Assembly: GCA_965222065.1 (NCBI GenBank)
Contig: OZ244933.1
Span: 496,001-560,000, forward strand
Direction: 5' to 3'
Length of the DNA stretch: 64,000 nucleotides
From: GM7GCV1 sp965222065
GTDB taxonomy: Bacteria > Pseudomonadota > Gammaproteobacteria > Pseudomonadales > GM7GCV1
In this document: piece by piece, positions 36,101 to 45,152 of the stretch
How positions within the stretch are numbered: position 1 is the stretch's first letter
Layout: each line of letters begins with the position of its first letter
Notes under the pieces: model-generated
What the model was told of the DNA's origin: nothing
What the model saw: the letters and a program-made list of their open reading frames with translations, nothing else
The model's database searches: none
Made by a program: the position numbers and the translations under genes

Positions 36101-37375
36101 TTACCCACGGGTCATTGTCTCCAGGCCGCCCATATAGGGACGCAGCACCTCGGGGACGATAATGGAACCATCTTTCTGCTGGTAATTTTCCATAATCGCA
36201 ATCAGGGTACGTCCCACTGCCAGACCGGAACCATTGAGCGTATGGAGTAATTCAGGCTTACCCTCGGTATTGCGGTAACGCGCTTTCATGCGCCGCGCCT
36301 GAAAATCCCGGAAATTAGAGCAGGAGGAAATCTCCCGATAAGCATTCTGGGAAGGCAGCCAGACCTCCAGGTCATAGGTCTTGGCCGCAGAGAAGCCGAT
36401 ATCGCCACCACAAAGAATCACTTTTCGGTAGGGCAATTCCAGCGCTTGCAAAATGTTTTCGGCATGGCCTGTGAGCGATTCGAGCGCCGCATCGGACTCG
36501 GAAGGGGCAACGAACTGAACCAGTTCAACCTTTTCAAACTGGTGCTGGCGAATCATGCCGCGTACATCCCGCCCATAGCTTCCCGCCTCACTGCGGAAAC
36601 AGGGTGTATGGCATACCTGTTTTAATGGCAGCTCCCCCTCATAAATTTCGTCTCTGAGTGTATTGGTGACCGGCACTTCCGCAGTGGGGATCAGGTAGTA
36701 CCCCTGCTCTACATCCAGGCGAAACAGGTCTTCCTCAAATTTTGGCAGTTGTCCTGTGCCGCGCAGGGAGTCACAGTTGACGATATAAGGGGTATAGATC
36801 TCACGATAGCCATGCTGCTCGATATGGGTATTCAGCATGAACTGAATCAGGGCGCGGTGCATGCGTGCAATCTGGTCACGCATGACGACAAAACGAGAGC
36901 CGGTCAGCTTGGCTCCGGTTTCAAAGTCCATCCCCTGCAGGCGCTCACCGAGATCGACATGATCAAGCACCTCAAAATCAAACTGTCGGGGCTCCCCCCA
37001 ACGGCTGTCCTCCTGGTTATCATCTTCACTTTTTCCCGGCGGAACCGATTCATCGGGAATATTGGGAATGCCTGCCAGAAGATCATTCATTTGTTCCTGT
37101 ATGGCATCCAGTCGCGCCTTGGCATCATCCAGTTTGCCCCCCAGGCTGGCCACTGCATCCAGTAAAGGCTTGATGTCTTCCCCATTGGCTTTGGCCTGAC
37201 CTATGGATTTGGAGCGTTTATTGCGCTCGGCCTGCAGGTTCTCTGTTTCAATTTGCAGCGATTTTCGCTGCTCTTCAAGATAATTCAGTAAGTCAACGTC
37301 GAGTTGGTAGCCGCGCACGGCAAGGCGCTCAGCAACCAGCTCAGGCTCATTTCGGAGTAATTTAGGATCTAGCAT
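36101..37375 (-). CDS. serS: Serine-tRNA ligase
   Basis: 424-residue class II synthetase. The N-terminal antiparallel coiled-coil arm (about 30-100) binds the long variable arm of tRNA-Ser. The core has motif 2 (TPCFRSEAGSYGRDVRGMIRQHQFEKVE) and motif 3 (NGSGLAVGRTLIAIMENYQ). Length is normal. It lies between crcB and cysG on the same strand with short gaps. Confidence 0.97.
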   Translation of the reverse strand: MLDPKLLRNEPELVAERLAVRGYQLDVDLLNYLEEQRKSLQIETENLQAERNKRSKSIGQAKANGEDIKPLLDAVASLGGKLDDAKARLDAIQEQMNDLLAGIPNIPDESVPPGKSEDDNQEDSRWGEPRQFDFEVLDHVDLGERLQGMDFETGAKLTGSRFVVMRDQIARMHRALIQFMLNTHIEQHGYREIYTPYIVNCDSLRGTGQLPKFEEDLFRLDVEQGYYLIPTAEVPVTNTLRDEIYEGELPLKQVCHTPCFRSEAGSYGRDVRGMIRQHQFEKVELVQFVAPSESDAALESLTGHAENILQALELPYRKVILCGGDIGFSAAKTYDLEVWLPSQNAYREISSCSNFRDFQARRMKARYRNTEGKPELLHTLNGSGLAVGRTLIAIMENYQQKDGSIIVPEVLRPYMGGLETMTRG

Positions 37376-37405
37376 CTCAGTTCAAATAAATGGAATAGCG
37401 AGCAA

Positions 37406-37783
37406 TTAAAACAAGCGGGCCAGGCTCACGCCCAGAAAGGCCGCAACAATACAGAAAATCAGGCTGGATACAACATATACAGCGGCGACCGATAGCTCAT
37501 GGCTTTGTAGTAGTCCAAGTGTTTCAATGGAAAAGGTCGAAAACGTAGTAAACGCGCCAAGAAACCCGATGACAAGCAAGTCGCGCCAAAATGGGGGGAA
37601 AACCGGATTTTCCACCAGCACTACATAGGCGATCCCAATCAACAGAGACCCCAGCACATTGACGATAAACGTGGCCCAGGGAAACCCCACCGTTACGGGC
37701 ATGGAAATACTCACGGCATAACGTGCCATCGCCCCAAATGCACCACCGGTGGCAACCATTAGAAACTTGGGAAGCATGCTCAT
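37406..37783 (-). CDS. crcB: Fluoride-specific ion channel CrcB/Fluc
   Basis: 125-residue inner-membrane protein with four membrane helices. Family motifs are GGAFGAMARY (residues 14-23), PWATFIVNVLGS, and the GAFTTFSTFSIET break in the third helix that forms the fluoride pore. The functional channel is an antiparallel dimer that exports fluoride. AGGTGACTCAAT precedes the ATG. It lies between rarA and serS. I see no fluoride riboswitch upstream. Confidence 0.93.
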   Translation of the reverse strand: MSMLPKFLMVATGGAFGAMARYAVSISMPVTVGFPWATFIVNVLGSLLIGIAYVVLVENPVFPPFWRDLLVIGFLGAFTTFSTFSIETLGLLQSHELSVAAVYVVSSLIFCIVAAFLGVSLARLF

Positions 37784-37813
37784 ATTGAGTCACCTGTGCT
37801 ATGTACAGTCCGG

Positions 37814-39124
37814 CTATTTATTCGCGCGGGATTGTTTATCCAGCTGGCGCAAGTATTCCAGTTTTTCGGCTATCTTGCTTTCCAGCCCCTGGTTAACTGG
37901 TTGGTAATAGCGCCTATTGGCAATTTCTTTTGGCAAGTAAACTTCCCCTGCAGCATAGGCACCCTCTTCATCGTGGGCATAGCGATAATCCTTGCCGTGC
38001 CCCAGGTCCCGGGCAACCTGGGTCGGGGCATTACGCAGATGCTCCGGCACCTCATAACCGGGATCAGAGGCGATATCGGCCATCACCTGGTTGTAAGCCT
38101 TGTAAACCGCATTACTCTTGGGCGCACTGGCCAGATAAACCACCGCCTGGGCAATGGCCAGCTCACCCTCGGGAGATCCCAGCCGGTCGTAGGTTTCCCA
38201 GGCGTTAAGACATATATCCAGTGCTCTCGGATCTGCGTTTCCAATATCTTCCGAGGCCATGCGCACCACCCGTCGGGCAATATACAAGGGGTCACAGCCT
38301 CCATCGATCATTCGTCCAAACCAGTATAGTGCGGCATCCGGATTGGTCCCCCGGACGGACTTGTGCAATGCCGATATCTGGTCGTAAAACTGGTCTCCCC
38401 CCTTATCGAAGCGGCGATTTCGTCCGGAGAGTACCTGGGTCATCTGGCTTTCGTTTAGCTGGCCGGACGCTCCGGCATAGGCCGCTGCGATCTCCAGGAT
38501 ATTCAGCGCTCGCCGGCCATCGCCATCAGCGGCCTCTGCCAACTGGTCCAACTGTTTACTGGTCAGGCCTAGCTTTGGATAGGCCTCATCCTTTGCGCGC
38601 AGAATAATTTGCTTTATGGCCTCAACAGAAAGCGCCTTGAGAACATATAGCTTACAACGCGACATCAGGGCACTGTTCAGCTCGAATCCCGGGTTTTCTG
38701 TTGTGGCGCCAATAAAAATAATGGTGCCATCTTCGATATGCGGCAAAAAGCCATCTTGCTGTGCCTTGTTAAACCGGTGAACTTCGTCCACAAACAAAAC
38801 GGTCTTTCTGCCCGACATGGAAGCGGTCTGTTTGGCGCGCTCAATCGCGTCCCGGACCTCTTTAATCCCGGAAGTGACCGCCGACAGGGTTAAAAATTCT
38901 GTATCCGCACATTCGGCAACCATCCTGGCCAGGGTGGTTTTGCCCACACCTGGGGGCCCCCAAAGGATCATGGAATGCGGTTGGCCGGATTCCAGCGCCA
39001 CACGCAGGGTACTTCCCTCTCCTGCAATATCTTCCTGGCCGAAAAACTCATCGAGCTTTTTCGGGCGCACCTTTGCCGCCAACGGCTGGTAAGGATTAGC
39101 CTCGGTGCCGAAGAGATCAGTCAT
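37814..39124 (-). CDS. rarA: Replication-associated recombination protein RarA (MgsA)
   Basis: 436-residue AAA+ ATPase related to clamp loaders and acting at stalled forks. It shows LDEFFGQEDI, Walker A GPPGVGKTTLA, Walker B FVDEVHRF, sensor 1 IGATTENPGF and the C-terminal tetramerisation part (from about 255). The ATG at 39124 starts within the last codons of lolA (8-nt overlap ATGACTGA), showing translational coupling. A longer frame extends into lolA but lacks family similarity. Confidence 0.95.
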   Translation of the reverse strand: MTDLFGTEANPYQPLAAKVRPKKLDEFFGQEDIAGEGSTLRVALESGQPHSMILWGPPGVGKTTLARMVAECADTEFLTLSAVTSGIKEVRDAIERAKQTASMSGRKTVLFVDEVHRFNKAQQDGFLPHIEDGTIIFIGATTENPGFELNSALMSRCKLYVLKALSVEAIKQIILRAKDEAYPKLGLTSKQLDQLAEAADGDGRRALNILEIAAAYAGASGQLNESQMTQVLSGRNRRFDKGGDQFYDQISALHKSVRGTNPDAALYWFGRMIDGGCDPLYIARRVVRMASEDIGNADPRALDICLNAWETYDRLGSPEGELAIAQAVVYLASAPKSNAVYKAYNQVMADIASDPGYEVPEHLRNAPTQVARDLGHGKDYRYAHDEEGAYAAGEVYLPKEIANRRYYQPVNQGLESKIAEKLEYLRQLDKQSRANK

Positions 39125-39734
39125 CAATAATAACTTCAGCGTCCGCCGGAATGGAAAACTGGTAGGGCTGTTCCGGTATTGGCTGATCAAGCGGCCCAAA
39201 CTGAATATCGGTTATCTGGCCAAGACTGTCACTGAGAGTCATCTGCACCGGCTTCCCGGAGTCAAAAGTCAATGTTAATGACTGGTAGCCGGCTTCCTCT
39301 TCCCTGGGTGTCAGAACAAAGCTTCCGTCGCTTTTTTCTACATGGTAATAATCACGGATCAAGCCTTCTCCCACAAAGACCGCGGCGGGGTTTTCTGCCG
39401 GATTATTGCTCCAGGGCCGCACCCGGACCTGGTTCAGGTCTTCGTCGAGGAAATAAATATTCTCGCCATCCGCCACCAGTGTGGTGCGATAGGGCTCCGT
39501 CACTTCCCAGAAAATACGGTTGGGCTTTTCAAAGGAAAGGATGCCTTCCTGCTCGTCAAGAACATAGCCATCGTCTTCCACGACTGTCTGGGTAAAACCC
39601 GCCTGAAAGCGATCCATCTGATCCAGCAGTTGCTGCAAATTTTCAGCGGGTTGCTGGGCCAGGGAAAACCCTGGCATCAACAAAAGCAGTAACCAGAAAA
39701 ATCCGGTAGTTGTTACTGGTTCAGATTTTTTCAT
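39117..39734 (-). CDS. lolA: Outer-membrane lipoprotein carrier protein LolA
   Basis: About 205-residue periplasmic chaperone that ferries lipoproteins from LolCDE to LolB. A signal peptide (MKKSEPVTTTGFFWLLLLLM to about SLA) is followed by the half-barrel fold (ENLQQLLDQMDRFQAGFTQ, GILSFEKPNRIFWEV, DGENIYFLDEDLNQV). The start is uncertain: ATG at 39734 or 39752, or GTG at 39764. None has a good ribosome-binding site, and 39734 gives the most typical signal peptide. It follows ftsK and overlaps rarA. Confidence 0.92.
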   Translation of the reverse strand: MKKSEPVTTTGFFWLLLLLMPGFSLAQQPAENLQQLLDQMDRFQAGFTQTVVEDDGYVLDEQEGILSFEKPNRIFWEVTEPYRTTLVADGENIYFLDEDLNQVRVRPWSNNPAENPAAVFVGEGLIRDYYHVEKSDGSFVLTPREEEAGYQSLTLTFDSGKPVQMTLSDSLGQITDIQFGPLDQPIPEQPYQFSIPADAEVIIDD

Positions 39735-39766
39735 TACTGGAAAAAAGGTCATAAAGCGATACACAA

Positions 39767-42139
39767 CTAGTGTCTGGGAGGTGGAGGGGCAATCACTTCC
39801 CGGTTGCCGTTAGGTTGCATTTCAGTCACCACGCCCGCGGCCTCCATGGCTTCAACCAGTCGTGCTGCACGATTGTAGCCAATGCGCAGCTTGCGCTGCA
39901 CCGCTGAAATAGAGGCTTTTCGACTTTCCGTCACAAATTCAACTGCCTGATCATAAAGGGCATCAGACTCGGCATCATCTCCCCCGCCACTATCGGAGTC
40001 CGTGCTGTAGCCGGGAACGGGCACATCAGCACTGGTGGATTCCTCGGTCAGCCCTTCTACATACTCGGGCTCGATGCCACGACTGGTCCAGTCTTCCACT
40101 ACCTTGTGTACCTCGTGGTCATCCACGAAGGCTCCATGCACCCGGACAGGAACGCTGGTTCCGGTCGGCAGAAACAGCATGTCGCCGTGTCCCAACAGCT
40201 GCTCGGCACCGCCCTGGTCCAGAATGGTTCGGGAATCGATTCTGGAAGAAACCTGAAACGCCATCCGCGTGGGAATATTTGCCTTGATCAGGCCCGTGAT
40301 GACATCCACAGAAGGCCGCTGGGTGGCCAAAATCAGGTGGATGCCGGCAGCCCGGGCTTTCTGGGCAATCCTGGCAATCAATTGCTCCACCTTTTTGCCC
40401 ACGATCATCATCATGTCGGCAAATTCATCGATAACGACCACAATAGCTGGCAAGGGCTCCAAGTTGGGTGGCGGCATCATGCCTTCTCCACCACCTTCTT
40501 CGTAGCGCATTTGTTCCAGTGGATCCGGTCGCCATATCGGATCAGGGATAGGCTCTCCGGCATCAATGGCCTCACGAACCTTTTTGTTATACCCCGCCAG
40601 GTTGCGAACGCCAAGCTGCGCCATGAGCTTGTAACGCCGCTCCATCTCGCCCACACACCAGCGCAAGCCATTGGCCGCGTCTTTCATGTCCGTCACGACG
40701 GGGGCAAGCAGATGGGGAATGCCCTCGTAGACAGCCAGTTCCAGCATTTTCGGGTCTACCAGCAACAGGCGCACTTCCTGTGGTGTCGCTTTGTATAACA
40801 GGCTTAGCAGCATCACATTCACCGCTACTGACTTACCCGAACCGGTCGTGCCCGCCACCAGCAGGTGGGGCATACGCGCCAGATCGGCGATGACTGGTTG
40901 CCCGGAAATGTCGTGCCCCATGGCCAGGGTCAGCGGCGATTTCGACTGTTCATAATTCGACGAAGCCAATACCTGGCTGAGGCGCACCATCTCCCGTTTT
41001 TCATTGGGCACTTCAATACCGACGACCGATTTGCCTGCGATCACTTCAACAACTCGCACACTGGTCACAGCCAGTGATCGCGCCAGGTCTTTGGCCAGAT
41101 TGGTAATTTTGCTGGCTTTAACCCCTGCGGCGGGCTGGATTTCAAACCGGGTCACAACAGGACCGGGTTGTACTGCTACAACCTCGGCCACAACGCCAAA
41201 GTCTTTCAGCTTGATCTCCAGCAGGCGTGACATGGCTTCAAGCGACTCAGGGGAATAACCGGTTCGGTCCGCTTCTTCCATGGAGTCCAACAAGCTTAGC
41301 TGGGGCAGTCTGTTTGCATCGCTGCCCTGATCCTGGAATAACTCTGTCTGCTTCTCTTTTTGTGCCCTTTTACCGGGCTTGGGCGGCGCGGGCGGCTTTT
41401 GAATTTCGACAGGCCTGCGTGAGTCTTTGCGCTGCTTCTCGGCGGCGACAGCAACTTCTCTCCGATGCAAGTGTCTTTCTGTCTCGCGACGCTGGGCACG
41501 CGCAACAAAGAATTGCCGGATGCCACTCTGGATCCGGTCATATGCACGCACGGTGCCATGGCCGACAGAGTCAAAAAGTCTCAGCCAGGAAAGTCCCGTG
41601 TAAAGCGTTATCCCGTAAAGCAGAAGAGCGACAAGCATAAGCTTGCTACCCGTAACACCCAGCGCACCAGTCATAAGAATAGCGATGCTGTTACCCAGCA
41701 GTCCGCCGTCGCCCTGGGGCAGCGGGGAATCAGTGGGGCCACGAAAGAACACCAGTGTTGAGCCAGCGATCATGATGAAGACGAAACCGGCAATCCTCAG
41801 AGCGATATGGTGGCTTACCCGGCTGGCTGGCTCGATACGATATTCCCGGAAAATCTTGATAACCTGATAGCCAATCAGCACGGGAAACAGGTAAGCCAAC
41901 TGGCCAAAAATGTAAAAAAACACATCCGAAAGCCAAGCACCGGTAGGTCCTACTGCATTACTGATCTCATTATTGGAGCCCGTGCGCGACCAGCCGGGGT
42001 CGGCAGGGTCATAAGTCAGCAATGTGAGCAGTAATATGGCCGCGAGTGCCACACAGCCAATCAGGGCCCCTTCCCGCAATATGGAGTGCTGGATTTTCGC
42101 CTGCTCGGCACCTGAAGATTCTTTTTTTGTACTACCCAA
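39767..42139 (-). CDS. ftsK: DNA translocase FtsK
   Basis: 790-residue septal DNA pump that clears the division plane and activates XerCD at dif. Four to five membrane helices lie in the N-terminal 190 residues. A charged linker of about 110 residues follows. The RecA-like motor has Walker A GTTGSGKSVAVN (near residue 435) and VVIDEFADMMM. The C-terminal gamma winged helix (from about 720, ISAVQRKLRIGYNRAARLVEAME) reads KOPS sites. The linker is much shorter than in E. coli FtsK and resembles the Pseudomonas form. Confidence 0.97.
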   Translation of the reverse strand: MGSTKKESSGAEQAKIQHSILREGALIGCVALAAILLLTLLTYDPADPGWSRTGSNNEISNAVGPTGAWLSDVFFYIFGQLAYLFPVLIGYQVIKIFREYRIEPASRVSHHIALRIAGFVFIMIAGSTLVFFRGPTDSPLPQGDGGLLGNSIAILMTGALGVTGSKLMLVALLLYGITLYTGLSWLRLFDSVGHGTVRAYDRIQSGIRQFFVARAQRRETERHLHRREVAVAAEKQRKDSRRPVEIQKPPAPPKPGKRAQKEKQTELFQDQGSDANRLPQLSLLDSMEEADRTGYSPESLEAMSRLLEIKLKDFGVVAEVVAVQPGPVVTRFEIQPAAGVKASKITNLAKDLARSLAVTSVRVVEVIAGKSVVGIEVPNEKREMVRLSQVLASSNYEQSKSPLTLAMGHDISGQPVIADLARMPHLLVAGTTGSGKSVAVNVMLLSLLYKATPQEVRLLLVDPKMLELAVYEGIPHLLAPVVTDMKDAANGLRWCVGEMERRYKLMAQLGVRNLAGYNKKVREAIDAGEPIPDPIWRPDPLEQMRYEEGGGEGMMPPPNLEPLPAIVVVIDEFADMMMIVGKKVEQLIARIAQKARAAGIHLILATQRPSVDVITGLIKANIPTRMAFQVSSRIDSRTILDQGGAEQLLGHGDMLFLPTGTSVPVRVHGAFVDDHEVHKVVEDWTSRGIEPEYVEGLTEESTSADVPVPGYSTDSDSGGGDDAESDALYDQAVEFVTESRKASISAVQRKLRIGYNRAARLVEAMEAAGVVTEMQPNGNREVIAPPPPRH

Positions 42140-42341
42140 AAACTATCGTCCAGTTAGGTCCAAATGATCTGCCGCATTTTGCCCTAAAGCGTCTGCTCAG
42201 GCCAATGCAACTCTTCTTTCATTAACACCATTGGGCTTCTATATCCCGATCATATAATCAGCTTATTGTCCCCGGCGGCTTGCATTGTCTATGATGGCGC
42301 GTCAATTAGTATCCCCCAAAGATAAATTCAAGGAAATTTTC

Positions 42342-43289
42342 ATGAGCGAAGTTATCCACCATCGATTAATTATTCTCGGATCAGGCCCCGCGGGCTATAC
42401 CGCTGCGGTTTATGCGGCACGTGCAAATCTGAATCCGGTATTAATCACGGGTATGCAGCAAGGTGGTCAATTGACCACCACAACGGATGTTGATAACTGG
42501 CCTGGCGACGTCGAAGGACTTCAGGGACCGGATCTGATGATTCGCATGCAACAACATGCCGAGCGGTTTAATACAGAAATCCTTTTCGATCACATCGAGG
42601 AAACCGACCTCAGCAAACGCCCTTTCACGCTCAAAGGCACCAATACCTATACCTGTGATTCGCTGATTATTGCGACCGGAGCATCAGCGCAATATCTTGG
42701 TCTGGAATCTGAAGCTGCGTTTCAGGGACGTGGCGTCAGTGCCTGCGCGACCTGCGATGGTTTCTTCTACAGAGATCAAAAAGTCGCGGTTGTTGGTGGT
42801 GGCAATACGGCCGTTGAAGAAGCGCTTTACTTGTCCAACCTCTGTTCAGAGGTCACCCTGATTCACCGTCGCGACAAGCTTCGTGCCGAGAAAATCCTGC
42901 AGGACAAACTGTTTGAAAAAGAAAAAAACGGGAACGTTCGAATTCTATGGAATAACCAGCTGGATGAAGTGCTTGGTGATGAACAGGGTGTCACTGGTGC
43001 TCGCATCAAAAGCACCGAAGATGGCACCACCAGCGAGCTCGATGTCGCCGGCATCTTTATTGCCATTGGGCACAAACCCAATACGCAGATATTTGAAGGC
43101 CAACTGGACATGAAAGACGGTTATATCACGATCAACAGTGGAACCCAGGGCAATGCCACCCAAACCAGTGTCAAAGGGGTATTTGCCGCCGGCGATGTCG
43201 CCGATCACGTTTACCGTCAGGCGATTACTTCTGCCGGTTCCGGATGCATGGCGGCTCTGGATGCGGAGAAATATCTCGACGAAGCCTAG
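42342..43289 (+). CDS. trxB: Thioredoxin-disulfide reductase
   Basis: 315-residue FAD/NADPH enzyme reducing thioredoxin. The FAD motif GSGPAG is at 13-18. The redox pair is Cys135-Cys138 in ACATCDG. The NADPH fold VVGGGNTAVEEA and the C-terminal GVFAAGDVAD are present. The start at 42342 is chosen because CAAGGAAATTTTC precedes it; an in-frame ATG 57 nt upstream adds an atypical leader. A strong terminator follows. Confidence 0.96.
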   Translation: MSEVIHHRLIILGSGPAGYTAAVYAARANLNPVLITGMQQGGQLTTTTDVDNWPGDVEGLQGPDLMIRMQQHAERFNTEILFDHIEETDLSKRPFTLKGTNTYTCDSLIIATGASAQYLGLESEAAFQGRGVSACATCDGFFYRDQKVAVVGGGNTAVEEALYLSNLCSEVTLIHRRDKLRAEKILQDKLFEKEKNGNVRILWNNQLDEVLGDEQGVTGARIKSTEDGTTSELDVAGIFIAIGHKPNTQIFEGQLDMKDGYITINSGTQGNATQTSVKGVFAAGDVADHVYRQAITSAGSGCMAALDAEKYLDEA

Positions 43290-43309
43290 TAGGGTTTCGC
43301 CATGAGACA

Positions 43310-43346
43310 GGCTCATGCGTTATAAATGACGCATGGGCCTTTTTTA
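43310..43346 (+). terminator. Terminator after trxB
   Basis: GGCTCATGCGT (43310-43320) pairs with ACGCATGGGCC (43329-43339; one G-T) around an 8-nt loop and is followed by a T-run. Confidence 0.85.
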
Positions 43347-43366
43347 TTTTTATACGAGGTAGTCTG

Positions 43367-44053
43367 GTGATTGAACTGCTGTGGCTGGATTTTGAGCATC
43401 CGGTTTTCCCTCCGACAGATCATGCGCTGGAGCACCCTTCCGGACTACTTGCCGCTGGTGGCAATCTTCTCCCAAAAACCCTGCTCAACGCTTACTATCA
43501 GGGGATCTTTCCCTGGTACTCGGAAGGAGAACCACCACTCTGGTGGGCTCCTGATCCGCGGGCTATTTTGGAGCCTGGAGACTTGATCATTAATCGGACG
43601 ACCGCCCGGCTGATCAAAAAAAGCCATTTCCGGTTCACCAGCAATCAATGTTTCCCCCACGTTGTCCGGGCCTGTGCCGATGCCCGTCCGGGCGAAACAT
43701 GGATCACCCCGGAAATGATTGAAGCCTATGAGGCTTTACACCGTCTGGGCGGAGCGCAATCACTGGAAGTCTGGGAAGGTGACCAGTTGGTTGGTGGACT
43801 TTATGGTGTCGCCATCGGCGCCATATTTTGTGGAGAGTCCATGTTTCATCAACGATCAAATGCTTCTAAACTGGGATTTATATGTCTGGCCCAAACGCTG
43901 ATGGATCACGGTTTTGAAATGATTGATTGCCAATTACAAAATCCTTTTCTGGAGTCGCTTGGGGTCAAGGAGGTTCAGCGCAATGAGTTTGAGCAGAAAC
44001 TGAAAAAACTGCGCGACGCCCCCTGTTCCTGGCCTGAAGAGTGGAGGTTATAG
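43367..44053 (+). CDS. aat: Leucyl/phenylalanyl-tRNA-protein transferase
   Basis: 228-residue enzyme that adds Leu or Phe to N-terminal Lys or Arg, creating N-degrons for ClpS-ClpAP. It shows FPPTDHALEHPSGLLAAGG, GIFPWYSEGEPPLWWAPDPRA, GGLYGVAIGAIFCGESMF and the C-terminal MIDCQLQNPFLESLG. The GTG start at 43367 is supported by GAGGT eight bases upstream and by family alignment; the open frame extends upstream into trxB without similarity. bpt starts immediately after the stop. Confidence 0.95.
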   Translation: MIELLWLDFEHPVFPPTDHALEHPSGLLAAGGNLLPKTLLNAYYQGIFPWYSEGEPPLWWAPDPRAILEPGDLIINRTTARLIKKSHFRFTSNQCFPHVVRACADARPGETWITPEMIEAYEALHRLGGAQSLEVWEGDQLVGGLYGVAIGAIFCGESMFHQRSNASKLGFICLAQTLMDHGFEMIDCQLQNPFLESLGVKEVQRNEFEQKLKKLRDAPCSWPEEWRL

Positions 44054-44800
44054 GTGCACATAAACCATCGGTTGCCGGTTTTTATCACCGATACGCATAA
44101 ATGCAGTTATCTTGAGAACCGTCAGGCACGTACGGCGTTTGTCGACCCGTCCATACCTATCACCCAAAGTATGGCCAGTGCACTTAATCTTCAGGGTTTT
44201 CGACGAAGCGGCAGATACCTCTACAAAACCAGCTGTCCTGGATGCAATGCATGCAAACCCCTGCGAGTGCCTGTAAACCAGTTTCGTCCGGGCAGGTCCC
44301 AGCGTCGCACACAAAACAGGAATACTGATTTAGCAGCCCGTGTAATCAGGCCTGATGAAATAACACCCACCAGGGACGAAAACTACTATCGCCTTTACGA
44401 AAAATATATTGAGCAGCGCCACGCTTATGGTGATATGTATCCACCAAGCAGGGATCAATTCGACAGCTTTATTGGCGAAATTTATGACTTTAGCCAGATT
44501 GCCGAGTTCTGGCTGGACGATCAATTGGCGATGGTCGCCCTCTTCGATCAGCTTAGCGATGGCCTTTCGGCTATTTACACGTTCTTTGATCCCGGCCTGC
44601 AAAAACGCAGCCTGGGTACCTATGCCATACTCTGGCAAATTAATTATTGTGCCCGTATTGGCCTGCCTTATTTATATTTGGGCTTCTGGGTGGCCAATTG
44701 CCAAAAAATGAATTACAAGTCTTGCTATCGACCCAATGAAATATATTCCGATGGTCACTGGCTGCCAGGTCCTGGGGACAATACTTCATCCGGTGGTTGA
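44054..44800 (+). CDS. bpt: Aspartate/glutamate leucyltransferase Bpt
   Basis: 248-residue N-end-rule transferase that attaches Leu to N-terminal Asp or Glu. The N-terminal ATE domain has the cysteine cluster CSYLENRQARTAF and CPGCNACKPLRVP. The C-terminal acetyltransferase-like domain shows YEKYIEQRHAYGDMYP and LGTYAILWQI. GTG start directly abutting the aat stop (0-nt gap) implies coupled translation. The aat-bpt-infA-clpA-clpS context makes a complete N-degron module. Confidence 0.94.
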   Translation: MHINHRLPVFITDTHKCSYLENRQARTAFVDPSIPITQSMASALNLQGFRRSGRYLYKTSCPGCNACKPLRVPVNQFRPGRSQRRTQNRNTDLAARVIRPDEITPTRDENYYRLYEKYIEQRHAYGDMYPPSRDQFDSFIGEIYDFSQIAEFWLDDQLAMVALFDQLSDGLSAIYTFFDPGLQKRSLGTYAILWQINYCARIGLPYLYLGFWVANCQKMNYKSCYRPNEIYSDGHWLPGPGDNTSSGG

Positions 44801-44879
44801 AATAATCGATTAAAGCTTTGAAGTAATGGGGGTTTTCGGGCAAAATGCCGGCCCTTCAAATATCCAGAGAAAGTACTTA

Positions 44880-45098
44880 ATGGCGAAAGACGATGTCATG
44901 GAGTTCGAAGGGGAAGTTATTGAAACCCTTCCGAACACTACGTTCAGAGTCAAGCTTGAGAATGGTCACGTCGTAATGGCGCACATCTCAGGCAAGATGC
45001 GTAAACACTATATCCGTATTCTTACCGGCGATAAGGTCAAGGTGGAAATGACCCCTTATGACCTAACCAAGGGACGTATTACCTTCCGGTCGCGATAA
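44880..45098 (+). CDS. infA: Translation initiation factor IF-1
   Basis: 72-residue S1/OB-fold factor that blocks the 30S A site during initiation. Family motifs are MEFEGEVIETLPN, FRVKLENGHVV and GDKVKVEMTPYDLTKGRITFR. The ATG at 44880 follows AGAGAAAGTACTTA and gives exactly the usual length; the in-frame ATG at 44826 is a spurious extension. Convergent with clpA. Confidence 0.97.
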   Translation: MAKDDVMEFEGEVIETLPNTTFRVKLENGHVVMAHISGKMRKHYIRILTGDKVKVEMTPYDLTKGRITFRSR

Positions 45099-45111
45099 AA
45101 CGCTGCGGGCA

Positions 45112-45136
45112 CCCTCGCATTTTCCTTCAGCGAGGG
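45112..45136. terminator. Hairpin between infA and clpA
   Basis: CCCTCGC (45112-45118) pairs with GCGAGGG (45130-45136) around an 11-nt loop in the 54-nt convergent gap. There is no U-tract on either side, so termination is uncertain. Confidence 0.4.
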
Positions 45137-45152
45137 GCCACTTCAAACAAGA